Positions 34,801-50,300 are shown, numbered from the stretch's first letter. The stretch: 64,000 nucleotides of DNA from Hymenopus coronatus (GCA_030762935.1 CM060883.1:50719001-50783000); one strand, 5' to 3'. Program-made: numbers and translations. Notes: generated by a model from the letters alone, not told the origin.

Positions 34801-36263
34801 ACAAAAAATGTAGAACACGTTAAAACACACAATTTATAATAAGAACTGAAGTTAACACACAATTTATGTCATATACATTTTTTCGTGGAGTTCGTCGTTT
34901 TTGAGACATTCCTTATTTTTAGTTTCTGCTATGAAAAACGTATATTTTCTCAAACAGGAACTTGTGAACTCCTATCCATATAAACAAAGGAACTTCATTG
35001 ACATAGCAACCAGCTTTTGACTATCACTTTAACCTATGGTTGTCCCTTATTTCGCTCCTACTTACAAGGAAGCGAGTAATAAGACTATTTCTGCTAATTT
35101 TTTCTGATTAGCATAAAGCAAATAGAAGTACAAGCTTTTTAAGAATAAGTTGTTGCAGGGATATAGAGAAAGTCATGTGAATGGTACACATCAGATTTTT
35201 AAAACAAAGGTCCGTGTGAGTATATTGTGTGTGCGTCTGTGGACAACATAGCCCCAAAATGAAAAGACCCTTAAATACCAAACTTGGTATTTAGGTTTAG
35301 TATCTTCCTGAGATGCAACACGAAGAGTTTGAGAAAAATCCCCCACCCCAAACTACCCTTTGCATGGAAATTTTAATTTTCTTAAAAATGGCTCTAACGA
35401 TTTTGATTAAAATATCGTATATAAAACATATTTACCTGGCAAATAAAATGTATATCTTGAATTTTCTGGGAATAGCTTTTGAAGACTACCTTATTCTGGA
35501 TGAATTTTACGAAATTTTGCATACCTGCTAAGCTATAAGAGATGGACAAAAACTTACAGCACAAAAAATGTAGAGCACGTTAAAACACACAATTTATGTT
35601 GCATACAATTTTTTCGTGGAGTTGATCGTTTTTGAGATATTTCTTGTTTTTGGTTTCAGGTGTGAAAAACTATACTTTTCTCATACAGGAACTTGCCAAC
35701 TCCTGTCCATACAAACAAAGGAACTTCAGTCAAATAGCAACCTGCTTTTGACTTATAGTACTCCCTTGTTTCGGTTCTACTTACAAGGAAGCAAGTAATA
35801 AGAATAATTCTGCAATGTTTTCTCGATTACCATGAAGTAAATAGAAGCATAAACTTTTTAACAATATTTTGTTGCAGAGCTGTAGAGAAAGTCATGTGAA
35901 TGGAATCCATAAGATTTTTCTTTACTGGCATTTGGATGTTGTTCACCATAGCAATCAGGAAAACCCTGTTAAGTATATCGAATCTGAATTAGTAGAAGAA
36001 AAAGTATCCTGACGACGAGGTAATAAAACGCACCTGTGTGTATGTGGATGCGTCTGTCTACGCCTACTCTTGCGCGCGCGCATGCACACACATACATAAC
36101 AACGCGCACGCGATCAGTCGATCTTTCTAAAACTTTTTACTTTCTCTACTCGTACTATGTATAAAGTATATAAATTCGATACCGAGATTTCACTGGAAAT
36201 ACATGCTTTAGGGTCCCCTGAACCCCCCTCCAAAAAAGAGAGAGAATATTCTTAGTAAAAGGT

Positions 36264-36310
<47 letters not shown>

Positions 36311-39300
36311 GTGAACACGATAACTCAAAAACGAAAAATCGATTAAATACCAAAGTTGGTATTGAAGTTTAGTATTTTTCATGGATGCAACACGAACATT
36401 TTGAGAAAATCCCCACACCCAAAACTACCCTTTACATGGAAAAAAAATAAAAAAATTTGATTTTTTCAAAAATGGCTCTAACGATTTTGATTAAATTATC
36501 GTATATTAAAGATATTTATACGACAAATAAAGTGTATGTTGCAGTTTTTGCGAATAGCCTCTGAAGGCATCTTTATTCTGTATGAATTTTACGGAATTTT
36601 GCATAAATGATAAACCGTAAGAGATAGACAAAAAACCTTATGTTAGGAGTCTTCAATCCTTGGATTGGTTTGCAGCGACTCTCCATTAAGATCTTCTCTC
36701 TGCTTTCCGTTTGAGTTCTTCATATTTACTGCATTTCGTATCTTCCATAATTTGTTTTATATATTGGGCTCTTGTTCTTCCTTTGCCACTTCTTCCTTCT
36801 ATCATATCTTCTATTATAATACTCAGCGTGCTCTGATGTCTTAATAAATGACGCATTAATTTTGTTCTTCTTCTTTTAATTTGGTTCCAAATTCGTTTTT
36901 CAGCTTCTGCTCTTTCATATACTTCTTCATTTTTAATTTTGTCACTCCATTTAATTTTTAGCATTTTCCTATAGCACCATGTTTCAAATGCTTCTATTCT
37001 CTTTCTTTCTGCTTTTAAAATTGTCCAAGTTTCACATCCATATAACATAATACTCCATACATATGTTTGTAATAAATTCTTCCTGGTTTCAAGGCTAATA
37101 TTGTTTTACTGCAAACAAAAAACCTTAGTTAACAAAAAATGTGGAGCTCGTTAAAATACACAATTTATATTACATACATCTTTTCGTGGAGTTAACCGCT
37201 TTTGAGATATTCCTTGTTATTATTTTCAGCTTTAAAATACTTATACTTATCTAATACGAGAATTCGTCGACTCCTGTTCATACAAACAAAGGAATTTCAG
37301 TCATATAGCAACCAGCTTTTGATTATCACTTTAACCTAGTGTGCTCTCTTATTTCCCTTCTTCTTACAAGGAAGCAAGTGATAAGACCATTTCTGCTAAT
37401 TTTTTCTCGATTAGCGTTAAATAAATAAAAGAACAAGCTTTTTAACAATAATTTATTGTAGAGATATAGGGAAAATCACGTGAATGGAGCACTTCAGGTT
37501 TTTTTAGTTACTTGGTTTTAAAATAGTTTTGTCGTTAGTAATACTACAATAGATCATGCCGCACGTGCTGTGAAATTTTACTTGTAGTTGAACATAAAGT
37601 GTGATGCATGTAACATTTTGAAGGTGCGAACACGTATCTTATTTTGAGAAAAACGCTGTTTTGTGAAACAGTATTCTAGGAAACAGATGTATTGTACGAT
37701 CTATAAATGGCTGTAGATCCCGAAGCAAGGCCGGGACACCTCTATTTTTGCTATAAAACAGTTTTGAAATTTCTTAAAAATTGTAGTGTCCTTTAAGTTA
37801 ATTAACATTACTCAAGGTGATGGATCTGTTAAATTTTGACTAAAACTGTGAAGAATTAAAATAATATATGGTCTTTCACACTTGGTGCAGTTAAACTACT
37901 AACTGAAGCTACAGATGGGTGGACGCAAGCTTATAACTATGTACTGCCTACTTTAAACCTTATTTTCTAGCAACATTTTTAAACACTTTTCCATACTCAA
38001 AACATTCCACACGAAAAAATGTTTCTTAATTTGTTTCAAAATTCGTATGCTGCTGTCAAAAGCACATTAAAGAAAATTGTCATGTCACTTTTCCAAATAA
38101 TGCACCAATTCTGAAAAATGAAGAGTTTTGGAGAGTACGAAAATAATAATTTTTCCACTAATTATAGCTAATATATACCGGGTGGAAGGGAAGTCATTAC
38201 ACTAATTTAAACCAGTGTTAGATCTGGTATTTGGAACACATTTTGTATCTTACGTTTTTGTTTCTGACCATTTCCTATGGAGATATTTTGTTTTGTCGAA
38301 AACAAGAGACAGACAAGCTGGCCACGCTGCAGGTTGAGTGGGTGTCACTTGTACTAGGTCAGTACATAAACAAACACACCTCACTGCTGTGGTAGGCCAA
38401 ACAGAATGTTAGTAGCCTCGTTATCTCCCAAAATATTACACCACTCTGCGTCGTCTTTGTAAGCGACCGACGTGTTTACATCCAGAAGCAGGTTCAGAAC
38501 CCTGACCAGCCTCAACGAAACTTATCGAGTTACTTCACGTCTGACAAAGCTGGTCGGAATATTCCTTTAATTCTCTTAAGTGATTAACTATTTCGAAACT
38601 CCGTGTAATGTCACATAATTACTACTGAAACTATTGTCAGAAATTCGTTACTTCATGTGCCTTACAAGTAATTAACTATTATCTTAGTACATTCTTTTGG
38701 AATTACGCGTTCAATTTGGAACAAAAACCACTTATCTTTTCGAAATCGGCTGATCAAAGAACAAAATGTCATTAGACTTTTTTTTTTTGTTTGTAATGCT
38801 TCATGAAGCACATATTAGAAAGGATATAATAAGTGTCCTTCCACCCGGTATATATATATATAACTCTAAAATGGAATTTTCTACGTGAAAATTATTTTAA
38901 AAAAACTCATCTCGTGGCTCAGTTTAATTAGAGCAATCAATTTGAAAAATAAAAATTCTTGTTTAAATAAGCATGTTAGCTAAAATTCCAACGCATGTAA
39001 AAAGTATCACTATTATTGTATGTAGTAAATAGTATACATTTCAATACCCTATTTTACATACTGTGGATTTTACAAATTTCGTAGATGCATCATGATAAGT
39101 TTAAAGAGCTAACCGTACAACGATGGTAAGCCAGCTTTAATTTGGAATACACTGCTATTACTTTGTCTTGCCAGAGTAACAGCAAACGCAAGGTAGTTTA
39201 GAAATGTCTTGCTGTGTCATAACTAAACCCAGTTCAGCCTTAAGTTGATCCTTGCCAAAACAACCCCAGGCGACCAGTGCACCATTATAATGTAGCCTTC

Positions 39301-42061
39301 CGCCATTCGCGTCAGAAATAGTCATACTTTCACGACCACGTGGCGAGCACATGCGGCATATTGTAATATAAAACGAACAGAGCCCTTATTCCGACAATTT
39401 AAACGGTAACTATTTTATTCTATTAAGTATAAAGGTGATAAAATTGATAGTCGTACCAAATAAATGCGTGCACATGTAATTATTACATCTAAAAACACGT
39501 GCGAAAGAATAAATAACTTGTATGCAAGAACGTACATGTATTCGCTCTCTGGAAGCGGCTCTATTCCCTCCAGATCGGAATCATCGTATGAACTGTTTGT
39601 ACTGCTGCTTTCCAATCCAATTTTGATAACCAGGTTATCAAAAACAGTGTCACTTAAACGATTCGTCTCCCAAAACAAGCTTCTTTTATTACATGTTCGA
39701 ACTGCAAGGAACCTTTACTGTGTAAACAATTTGCGGAAATCAGGAGACTCATACGAATTGCATGCTGGGGCTTATAGCTCTGTATAACGGTATAAATTGG
39801 TGTTTGCTAAACTCGTAGGTATTTGTATACAATATTATACTATTTAATAATACATTTATTCTGTCATTTAGATTATTAGCATGGTATTACATTAGTGCAT
39901 TGCTACTGTGCCGTACCGCGGTCCACTGACCACGTGGATCGGTTTTGGCGGGGATCAACCTAAGAGTGAATAGAATATAGTACCGTGCTTAAATATTTAT
40001 ATATAGCGCCAGTCGCAACTTTATGTGTCCTTGTTTGTGTTTATGTTTATACTACTCACATGATTATTATTTATTTAATTATCGTTGATTTGTGGCCGGT
40101 GCGGGAAAGACACTTTTTGGATGCTTTCTTAGACGTGTCAGTCGAGTGAGAACCGACAGCATACAGAAATTGAGAGTGAGTTCACCGTATTTGATGCCAG
40201 GACCTGAATAGTTGTCACATACCTTTTATGAAGATGCTGATCCTTTCGCTGCCTCGCTTAGGTTTCTAATGATTCGAAGTAGAGCTGTTGAGTTTTCTCA
40301 GGGTGAAAACAGGGGGGAAAAAATCTGCTGTGTTCCATTCGCTTGACTTTCTCTATATCTCTATAACAAATTATTGTTAATAAGCTTATTCTTTTACTTA
40401 TTTATTTCATGCTAATCGAGAGAAATTAGCAGAAATAGTCTTATTTCTTGCTTTATTGTAAGTAGAAGCGAAATAAGGGAGTACCATAGGTTAAAGTGAA
40501 AGCCAAAAGCTGGTTGCTATGTGACTGAAGTTCGTTTGTTTGTATGGACATGAGTTGACAAATTCCTGTATGAGAAAAGTAGAAGTTTTTCAAAGCTGAA
40601 ACCAAAAACAAGGAATATCTCAAAAACGATCAACTCCACGAAAAAAAATGTACGTATATAACATAAATTGTATGTTCTAACGTGCTCTAGAGTTTTTGTG
40701 TGTTAAGTTTTTGTCCATCTCTTACGGTTTAGTAGTTATGCAAAATTCATCCAGAATAAAGTAGTCTTTAGAGGCTATTCCCAGCAAATTCAAGATATAC
40801 ATTTTATTTGTCAGGTAAATATCTTTAATATACGATATTTTAATCAAAATCTTTAGAGCCATTTTTTTAGAAAATCAAAATTTTCGAAAAAAAAAGGGTA
40901 GTTAGGAGTGGGGGGATTTTCTTGAAAATCTTCGTGTCGCATCCTTGGAAGATACCATATCTAAATATCAAGTTTGGTTTTTAATGGACTTTTCGTTTTG
41001 AGCTATGCTTCCCACAGACACACACACACACGCACACACACACACAGACACACACACGGACATTTTTCTAAAAATACTTTTTTTAGATTCAGGAGGTCTC
41101 AAAACATGTATTTCCGGTGAAATCTCGGTATCGAATTTGGGTGCATTACAATACCTTCTGTATACACTATGTACATTGCACGTATAGAAAAAGTAATTTA
41201 GGTACGGACACTAGTTTAGAATTGACAATAGCAGCAGGATGCTTTTTCACTCAAGAGCTTTATTTTGTTGACGAAACATCAAACATTGTTGGCGAAGTCA
41301 TCTCGACAAATAGCGATGTTGAACATTTCTTTTAACACTTTTATACACTTGAGAAACACTTTAAATATGTACGGATTGTTACTGCTCACACTTAAGTAAT
41401 AACACTGGTTACATTGTAGCACTTATTAATATTTTACACTTACATCGAACTTTTAAATTTCAGCGCCAATTCTTATACAAAGTGACGTGAAGTATTTGCC
41501 GAAGTGACAAGGCGGACTGTGTAAATTCTGAAATTGGGTCAATTTAAATAACCCACGAGGCAAGGTGTCTGTCTTGAGCTTTCTTAATTCTGACTGACCA
41601 ATATTTGCCGCCAAAACTTGTGGCTTCATTACATTTTGATCAGGTACCCGTGGATACAAAGGAAAATACGGTGCTTGGTAAATATTAGGGACTTTTACCG
41701 AGCAAGCACTTGTAACCCTAATGCACGCACAAAAATAAAGGAACGCTTCAAATTCTCAAGGCTTTTGCAGACAATGAAGGGTGTACTTTGTTAAACCTAA
41801 CTGCGTAGTTTCTAGTAGCTCTGCCTTGGAGAACGTTAACATAGCTAAAATAACAACTTATGAAATAAATACAAGAAAATAAAACAAATCACTTACACAA
41901 ACATGTGCTTATAATAATAGAAACATTGGGAATTATATATAGGCCTTTGACATTAAAATAAAAATCATTATAGAGCAGTGACGTCAAGAATTTTCGTCTC
42001 ACGCTTTTGTGAGCTTCCAGGGTTAATAATAATGATAATAATTATAGTAATGATGATGATG

Positions 42062-42093
<32 letters not shown>

Positions 42094-44354
42094 CCTTACT
42101 GTTACTGCTTAGTTACTGTACGAACAAATAGAACACGTTCCTTCTTAGTCACACCAAATATCTATACCTACAGATCAATTTTGAAAAATGATATGTCTTG
42201 CACAGTTCTCACGTTTTAGTTAAACAAGCGAATTTACTGTCAGTTATGATGTGGGTCAGTTTAACTGTTCAGAAAAACTGCAATATTTCTTTGGTACTCT
42301 TTATTCTATTTTCAGTCTAAGCTGCACCATTCATTTCGCAAAACATTCTTTTGCAGGATTCATTCTGGCGGATGCAGGTTATGATGTTTGGCTTGGGAAC
42401 GCAAGAGGAAACACATATTCCAGACGACATGTTTATCTGAATCCTTCAAGTCGGGAATTCTGGGATTTCAGGTAAGCCAGTTTGCTGTTCCATTTGGTTT
42501 TCTTGATGAGGGGTAACAGAGGGAGATGTACACTAATATGGAAAAGACAAGAAAAATGGTAGAGAAGGTATTGCATTCCACCCAAAAATTTGATTTCACT
42601 AGAAATACATGTTTTAGGGTCTCTTGTAAGCAAATAAAGCATTTTTAGAAAAAGGTCCGCGCGTGTGTGTTTCCATATATCTGTACATCCGTGCATCCGT
42701 GTGCCCGTGGTGTGTGAGCACGTAAATCAAAAATGAACATTTAAATTCCAAACTTGATATTTAAGTTCAGCATCTTCCAAAGATGCGCCACGAAGATTTT
42801 CAAGAGAATCCCGCGACCCCAAACTACCCTGTACATTGAAAAAATTGAGTTTTTCAAAATGGCTCTAATGATTTTGACTAATTAAAGTTACTTATATGAC
42901 AAAAAATGTAAAACTGGTTAAAAGATACAGCTAACGTCACGTACAATTTGTTGTGCAGTTAGCCGTTTCCGAGATATTTCTCGTTATTGATTTCAATTTT
43001 AAAGTACTTTACATTTTCTCATACTGGAATTTTTTCAATTCCTGGGCCTGCAAAGACAGCAAATTCAATGTCAACCAGTTTTTTAAAGATTTGACTACCA
43101 ATAAGTATACTCACTTATTCCGCTACTACTTATGATGAACTAAGTAATAAGACGATTAACATGAAGTAGATAGAAGAACAAGATTTAAGAAGAGGTAAGA
43201 ATAATTTGTTACTAGATGTAGAGAAAGTTATGTGAATGAAACACTTCAGATGTTTTTTCTTCCAAACAAATAAATTTCCTTCGTTTGGAGTGAATCCTGT
43301 TTTATTTTATCGCGTTTCCTTCAACGTTTAACTACGTGTTGCGGACTGTTTGAACATGTTACATAAGAAGAAATGCATTTAAGTGTACAAGATACGTTTT
43401 AACAGATATCAGGAATTCAACGTGTACCTAATTGCTACGCTTGTCCACGTTCAAGGTCATTTCAAAGTGTGTTTAACAACAGATCTTTGTATTACTGGAA
43501 CTGGATCACTCACATTCAATCTAATCATGGCTGATATTAATTCTTTTGAGTTAGTTGAAATGAATTTTGTTTATGAGGAGACAGGAACTCACATGAATCA
43601 GCTCGGCTCGATGCAGTCTGAGATCCTCAAAGGCAATCGCTGTATCATTATGTCTTCCAGCGTCTTCCGCAGTCCTGGGAACTGGTAAACGGAGGGGAAG
43701 TGAACCGTCTCCCCATTACAACCTGAGTTGTTATTAAGACTGTTGTTCGGCATGCAAAGTAGCGGAAATAGCCAAAATGAAAGGAGAGTAACAAAACACG
43801 TCTTGCGCTCTTTCCTCCTCATAAAAGGCTTTACAAACCTTTTTTTCGGGCGTATAGTAGAACCCTGACATATTTTCTCGACACAAATTTATCAATGTTC
43901 AAGCTTAATGGTAGACACAGGGAGACGCAGTATTGATAGCAGGGTATCTTCATTTAAACTGTCACATTGATTTTGTTTTAAAAAGCCTAACTAAAAGTAG
44001 AGTGGGAGGTGAGTAGTGCAAATATTTGTATCAACGTTTGAGGACAATATGATCCAGTATTTTCAGTTTTTTTCCCCCCTAAAGTTGTGTTCACGAGGAA
44101 AATTTCGCGAAGTTTTTAGAGTAGCTATTATGCCCTAACTCAGACGTTCAGTTGTTTACGTAACAGGTCACAAAGTTGACCCTCACAGCAAAGACAGCAA
44201 AGACATAGCTCAGGGCCATTTAAAACACGTTAGACACTGAAATTTGTGCCTCATTTATGACAATGATAATAGTAAATGGACAAACTGAGATACACTTATG
44301 TGTTGTACGCATGCCGGACAATCAAGCATAAATGTGATTTACACACACACACAC

Positions 44355-44390
<36 letters not shown>

Positions 44391-47300
44391 AATTAACTAT
44401 TTTGTTTGTCTGAAATTCCCCACAAGAAAGCAAAAGTAAAAAAATCACTTTTCTGCAATTCACAGCTGGCACGAAATGGGTGTTTTCGACCTTCCGACAG
44501 TTATAGACCATATCTTGAGCCAGACAAAACAGGAGCAGTTGTTCTACATAGGTCACTCCATGGGCACTACAATGTTCTATGTGATGGCCTCTGAACGACC
44601 AGAGTACAATGAAAAGATAAGAATAATGTTTAGCTTTGCTCCTATTGCTTTCATGTCTCATATCAGAAGTCCGGTAATCCGGTTCTTTGCCAAAATGGAG
44701 ACGCCTTACCAGGTGAGAAATAAATATTGTAACCTGTTATTTAATGCAAATAAGCAGAGCTAGGAAGTTCGTATCGTTCGCCATTCCATATTAAGGTTCT
44801 GACCTACCATCTCGCCGCATCAAAACAAGGCAATGACAAAAACGCAGGGGGGAGAGATAAAAAAAAATATTTTTTCAAGTAAACAGTACTGTTTCCAGAG
44901 AACAAAAATGACTTATGACAGTTCGTAAAAGCAGATCATTATGTACAACATATAAATTGTTGCATATATAAGGCTGACTCTTGAATGATTTCCTTCTTTA
45001 TATATATGCACATTATGAAAACCCCAAGCAATTATAACACGACTCGAAATATTTACTGATCACATGTAAAATAATATTCAAATTATAAAATGAATTGCTT
45101 AAATATCTTCAGATTCTTACCAAGTAAAAACGAAAGCAGGAATTAAACCAAATCTTTACTCATCTGCAGCCGTATTACTGAAAGATATATATATACTTCT
45201 GAAGTCTTTCAAATGAAAACCTCATTCTAGTTCCGACAAACAAGATTTGTAATGCGAAAAAGTTCGCTCCATTTCGCATGATGTATCAATATCACCAAGC
45301 AAATAGCATTTGTGTGGATTTAAAAGTGCAGCTTACATGCGATATATCACACTGAACCCTGTATTCTTTTCATTTACACTTTTAATTTTCAGCTTTATTT
45401 CAGGTAGAATGCTCGTGGGTTGGTAGGTATATCCGTCTTGACAGTTCTTCTACAAGCCGCACAGATTCAGTTCAACTCCATACCTCTGTACTATAACAGT
45501 GTGATAGTTGTGGGTAACTTTCTGAACAAATTTGCAATCAATAATATGTTTCTATGAAAGTGTTTTGTAACTAGACGTTTGACAGTTTGTTACTAGAACT
45601 GTCACCGTTTTCTGAATAAGTACATGCATAAGTGCACTGCTAGAAAACTTACTATGGTTGTAAAATAAATTAATTTTGCTCACATTTGAGCAGAACTAAG
45701 CTGTTATTCGAATGCCTTCCTTCCTACCGACATGGTTCTGTGTTATGCAGTATTGGGTTGCACTCTACGTTAACCTTCGCTCGCGCAAGTAGCGCTGCAT
45801 GGTGTTGACAACCCTCGCCGCTCTTGCTCTGCATAAGGAAATTGGTACGAACTTCCTAGCTCTGCACATAATGTATGTAACTATAGGTCATAATCAGATA
45901 AAAAGCAGGAAGATATAATTTCTACAAGGTAAATTTAAAATCTTTACTGGACCCCTTCAATTAGTTAACATCAGGTGATGTTTACGATTCCATATTGTTG
46001 TAAATACTAATGGTAAATTTATTGGATATACTGATTAGATACTGAATGTAAATAGTAAAATAATAAATTACTTCATACTTGTCTGTAATTAACAATTATA
46101 TCTAGCTGTACAAAGCCATGGACTGGTAGGTATAATAATCTGTTTCGAACAAGTTTGTTCAGTGTCGAACGCCTACCCTTTCGTATTTTCGACATGTTTC
46201 AACCTGCGTTCTCTTTCAACGTTCGCTGATTATCTAATAGCAGGCACTGAACGAGGTCAGGCAATGAGCAATGCAAGGTAGTGCAGCACGTTTCAAAACG
46301 GGCTGTAGAGACCACGCCTACTCCAGCACGTCATAGTAATACTCTGTGTCAACATAACCTCAATCCGGCAATTTCGTGACCCTGGATCGAGCTTTAATGA
46401 TGACAACAGAGACTTGGTTGGAATTTGGGCTTTACAATTCTGAACCTGTGAGTGAAAATTACTTAGTTATTTAATTTTCTCATTGTAAAAAGTAATTTTG
46501 CATTAATTTGTTCTATATTGTGGTAAGTACATAAGTTATTCTACATACATCATAGTATATTGTGCGTGTGTTATTTTCATTTAACGACAATAATAACGAA
46601 TTAGCTATTACTCATCGGCATTCACTATAATGTTTATATGTGCCTTTAAACACGATAGAGAGATTCGCAATCAGTTGTTGTTGTTGTTGTTTACTAGCAA
46701 CTCTGGCAATGTCGCAACTGCAAGATAGTCAAAATTACGTGAAAACACTCAAACTGTCATGTGCAAGGATTCAGTGGCGGGGGTACAGAGTTTGGGGCTC
46801 TTGGGAACTTTGGGCCTAGGGAGGTGTCGAAATAAAGGGCGTGTTATTTTTGGATGCTCTTTAACTGCTGTGGTTCTCTGTGGTTACACCCGAAAAAATC
46901 CATCGTCCTCCGCCGGGTTTGAATCCGCGACCTTGGGTTTATGAAGTTAGCATGGTAACCATTACGCCATGGAGGGCGATCGGAGCTGTCGAAGGCGTCC
47001 CAACTGTAGCAACTATGGATTCTGTCAATGCTTGCATCCATCGTCATCTAGATCTTCACGTAAGAAACAATTGGCCACAAGGGCCCATTCCGATATTCTG
47101 CCGCAGTGTCATGGAGGCCCCGTCCGGGGCTAATCCTAATTCTAATCCTCAACCTTTTACTAGGTCTGCATATTAGGACGGTTTTGTTCATATATTTATT
47201 GCTCGTTGCAATGTTCTTTGTGACATCATTTTGTACATATATTTACCTCTGCCACCGGGTAGTACCCACTTACAGTGGAATAAATTTATACAAAAAATAC

Positions 47301-50300
47301 AAATACATAGTTAACATCCATTGCGCAAATTTATCAGTCATAGAGTAGCTTATTATTGTAGTTGAAGGGTTCTTTAGCTATAGGTAAGTATTTGGTAGTC
47401 ATTCTCTGGGAGAAAATACACTAAATAAAATGCCTTTTAAACTATTTAAACATTTTAAACAAATGTTACAAAATAAATATCCTCTGCTGTCTTAAACTTG
47501 TCGTAGTTTTAAGCTTTTGAAACTGAACGAAATCTGTCTAAATTTTCTGGATATCCTAATGTTTATTTTGTGGTTTAGTGGTTACTTCTCAGCTTGGGAG
47601 CATTCGAATTCTTGCCACACAGTCAGCTGATGAGTGACCTGCAGCAAGTCATGTGCAAGAATGAAGCACCAACCCATTCTATGTGCCTTAGTGCCATTTT
47701 CTTGATCACTGGTTTCGATACTCAACAAATAAATATGGTATGTGTTAGCACTGCTCATGCATGGTGTGGTTTGTATAGTTATAGATTAACAGCTTATTAG
47801 CATACGTTTTTCTTTTCCAACTAAAAGTTTGTTATGTTGAGCAACATAACGAAGTTTAATAAAATATAAAAGATCAATGAAGAATGGTAAAAGTTTAAAA
47901 ACTATTATTTTAAATGGCATCTTTACTTGAGGTATTCATGTCTCTTTAAAATGACCGTTTTGTTCTTTCTGCTGTATAGAGATGTATGATATAGTTGGCC
48001 ATTATTTGAATTTTTCTAACTGGAAGCAGTGAAGACTTCAACCGGAATCCAAAAGTTTGTTCCTTGTTTTCTCATTTATTGATTTTTGTGCATTTTTTTG
48101 TTTCAAAAAACAATAGACCCATCACATAGCATTTTAAAGGGTTCTATGTTACATCTAATGAAATGAAATTAAATACTCTACGTTCAGAAGCAGAATAAAA
48201 GCTGTAAAACAGCAAAACAAAAGAAAAATGTGTACATGAAATGGAAATATTAAAAAAAAAAATTCCATCCTTGCTTAAAAGAAAAATTTAAATTCAGAAT
48301 ATATATTGCATAACTTTCTGAGGTTAAAAACATTCTACATTCATTTAGCAATGTCTATAACGAAATAATAATTTAGATTAAAAAAAAATCAATATTTGTA
48401 TACATGCACTTCAACCACAGTATTACGCTCACAATAGATTTTGTCCTCTTTACTCCATTTATAATAAGTTAATGATAAATGTACCCAGTCCACTACCTTC
48501 TCTACGCCTACGTACTTTCTGCTTCCAGATTTATCAGTAAATAAAAAAAAAACATTACTTTCAATTTTTGCGTTCTTCACCCAACCGGTTTTCCCTGCTG
48601 CTAAGATGTAAACTTAGTTTAGCAATCTATTAACATTTCCTGGATAATTTGTAAAATTCAGTTAAACAATTAGAATAATAACAATATTGAGGATTTCTAG
48701 TTCAGGAACATTAATGCATTTTCTTAAATTGTTGAAAAAGTATTATTGAAGCATGAGCAGAATTTTAATTTAGTTATATAGCTGTTTATATTTATAAAGC
48801 ATATTCTATTGCTATAGACGAGACTGCCTGTATATTTGGGACATGTGCCTGCTGGAGCATCAATGCTGGAACTTCTTCACTATGCTCAAGGCGTGAATAG
48901 TGGTGAGTTCATGTTTAATAAAATATACATATATATCACTGATGCATTCCAGAAATCTTTCTGAGATGAGTATTTCTTATTTGTTTCACATGGTGTAAGC
49001 AAAATGGTCGGTTATCTGTATCCCACTTGGCAACCGCTATTATGCCTTCATCTACAACATGTGCAGAGATCACCGGCATATTTTACTGCACGCGAAAGAT
49101 GTCGCTGATTTGTGCAACAGGCCAGCATTATTATGGGATTTCTGTCCTTAGCCTTCTTCACTGATGAAGTGACGTTTGTAAAAATGCCATCACTAACCTG
49201 TATAATCGTCATCAGTGGGCTACAGAAAATCCTCACGAAATTGTTGAAGTATCTCATCAGCAGCGGTTCAACAACAATGTTTGGACAGGGATTGTTGGTG
49301 ACCACCTACTTGGATCAATTCTTCATTCACAACGCCTGAACATGAAACGCATCTGAACTTCCTGCAAAACACTTCGTCTTCAATGCAGGAGGATGTACCT
49401 TTGGCAATGTGGCTGTAACACGATGGAGTGTCATCTCACTTCCGCATTAATGTTCACCGACACTATATATTTACCAGTCGTTAAATAGAACGCGAAGTTC
49501 CTGTTGTATGGCCTGGTTGATCACCGCACCTAAATGTCCTGGATTTTTACTTGTGTGGGAGATTCTGAAAACATTGTGCATTCGAAGGAGTGAGGCAATC
49601 CATAATGCCATTGGAAATGCATGCATTGCATCACATTGAGGCCACTTTCAACATTTGTTTGAGGCAATCCATGATGCCACTGGAAATGCATGCATTGCGT
49701 CACATTGAGACCACTTTCAACATTTGTTTGAGGCAATCTATTATGCCACTGGAAATGCATGCATTGCGTCTCATAGAGGCCACTTTCAACATTTGTTTGA
49801 GGCAATCCATGATGCCACTGGAAGGAAATACATGCATTGCGTCATATAGAGGCCACTTTCAACATTTGTTTGAGGCAATCCATGATGCCACTGGAAGGAA
49901 ATACATGCATTGCGTCACATAGAGGCCACTTTCAACATTTGTTTGAGGCAATCCATGATGACATTGGAAATGCATGCATTGCATCACATAGAGGCCACTT
50001 TCAACGTTTGTTTAAGGCAATCCATGATGCCACTGGAAATGCATGCATTACATCACATAGAGGCCACTTTCAACATTTGTTGTGACATGGATGAAATCCA
50101 GGCCATAATCTGTGTGCTAGGAATCTTTGTTTAATCTCGTTTTCTATATAGTAGGTAGAATAAGTCTTGTATTCCACCCAACATTTGATACCAAGATTTC
50201 ACCATAAATACATGTTTTGAAGGTCCCGAAATCAAACACGCATTTTTAGAAAACATTTGTTTGACAGTGCATGTGTGTTTGAGTGTAGGCAGCATAACTT

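Noticed and set aside
5804..37505. Hammerhead ribozyme or Penelope-type origin of the repeat
   Set aside because: I looked for the CTGATGA...GAAA core near heads and tails and did not see it.
43383..43822. Gene at the overlapping 101- and 74-residue frames
   Set aside because: No motif, no clear splice sites, and both strands are open; probably chance or an unrecognised transposon piece.
48389..48580. Small gene in lipase intron 5
   Set aside because: The 63-residue frame looks protein-like but lacks a promoter, splice sites or any recognised family; kept only as a note.
49592..50090. CRISPR-like array
   Set aside because: Units are contiguous 69-bp tandem copies without unique spacers and derive from transposase coding sequence, in a eukaryotic genome.
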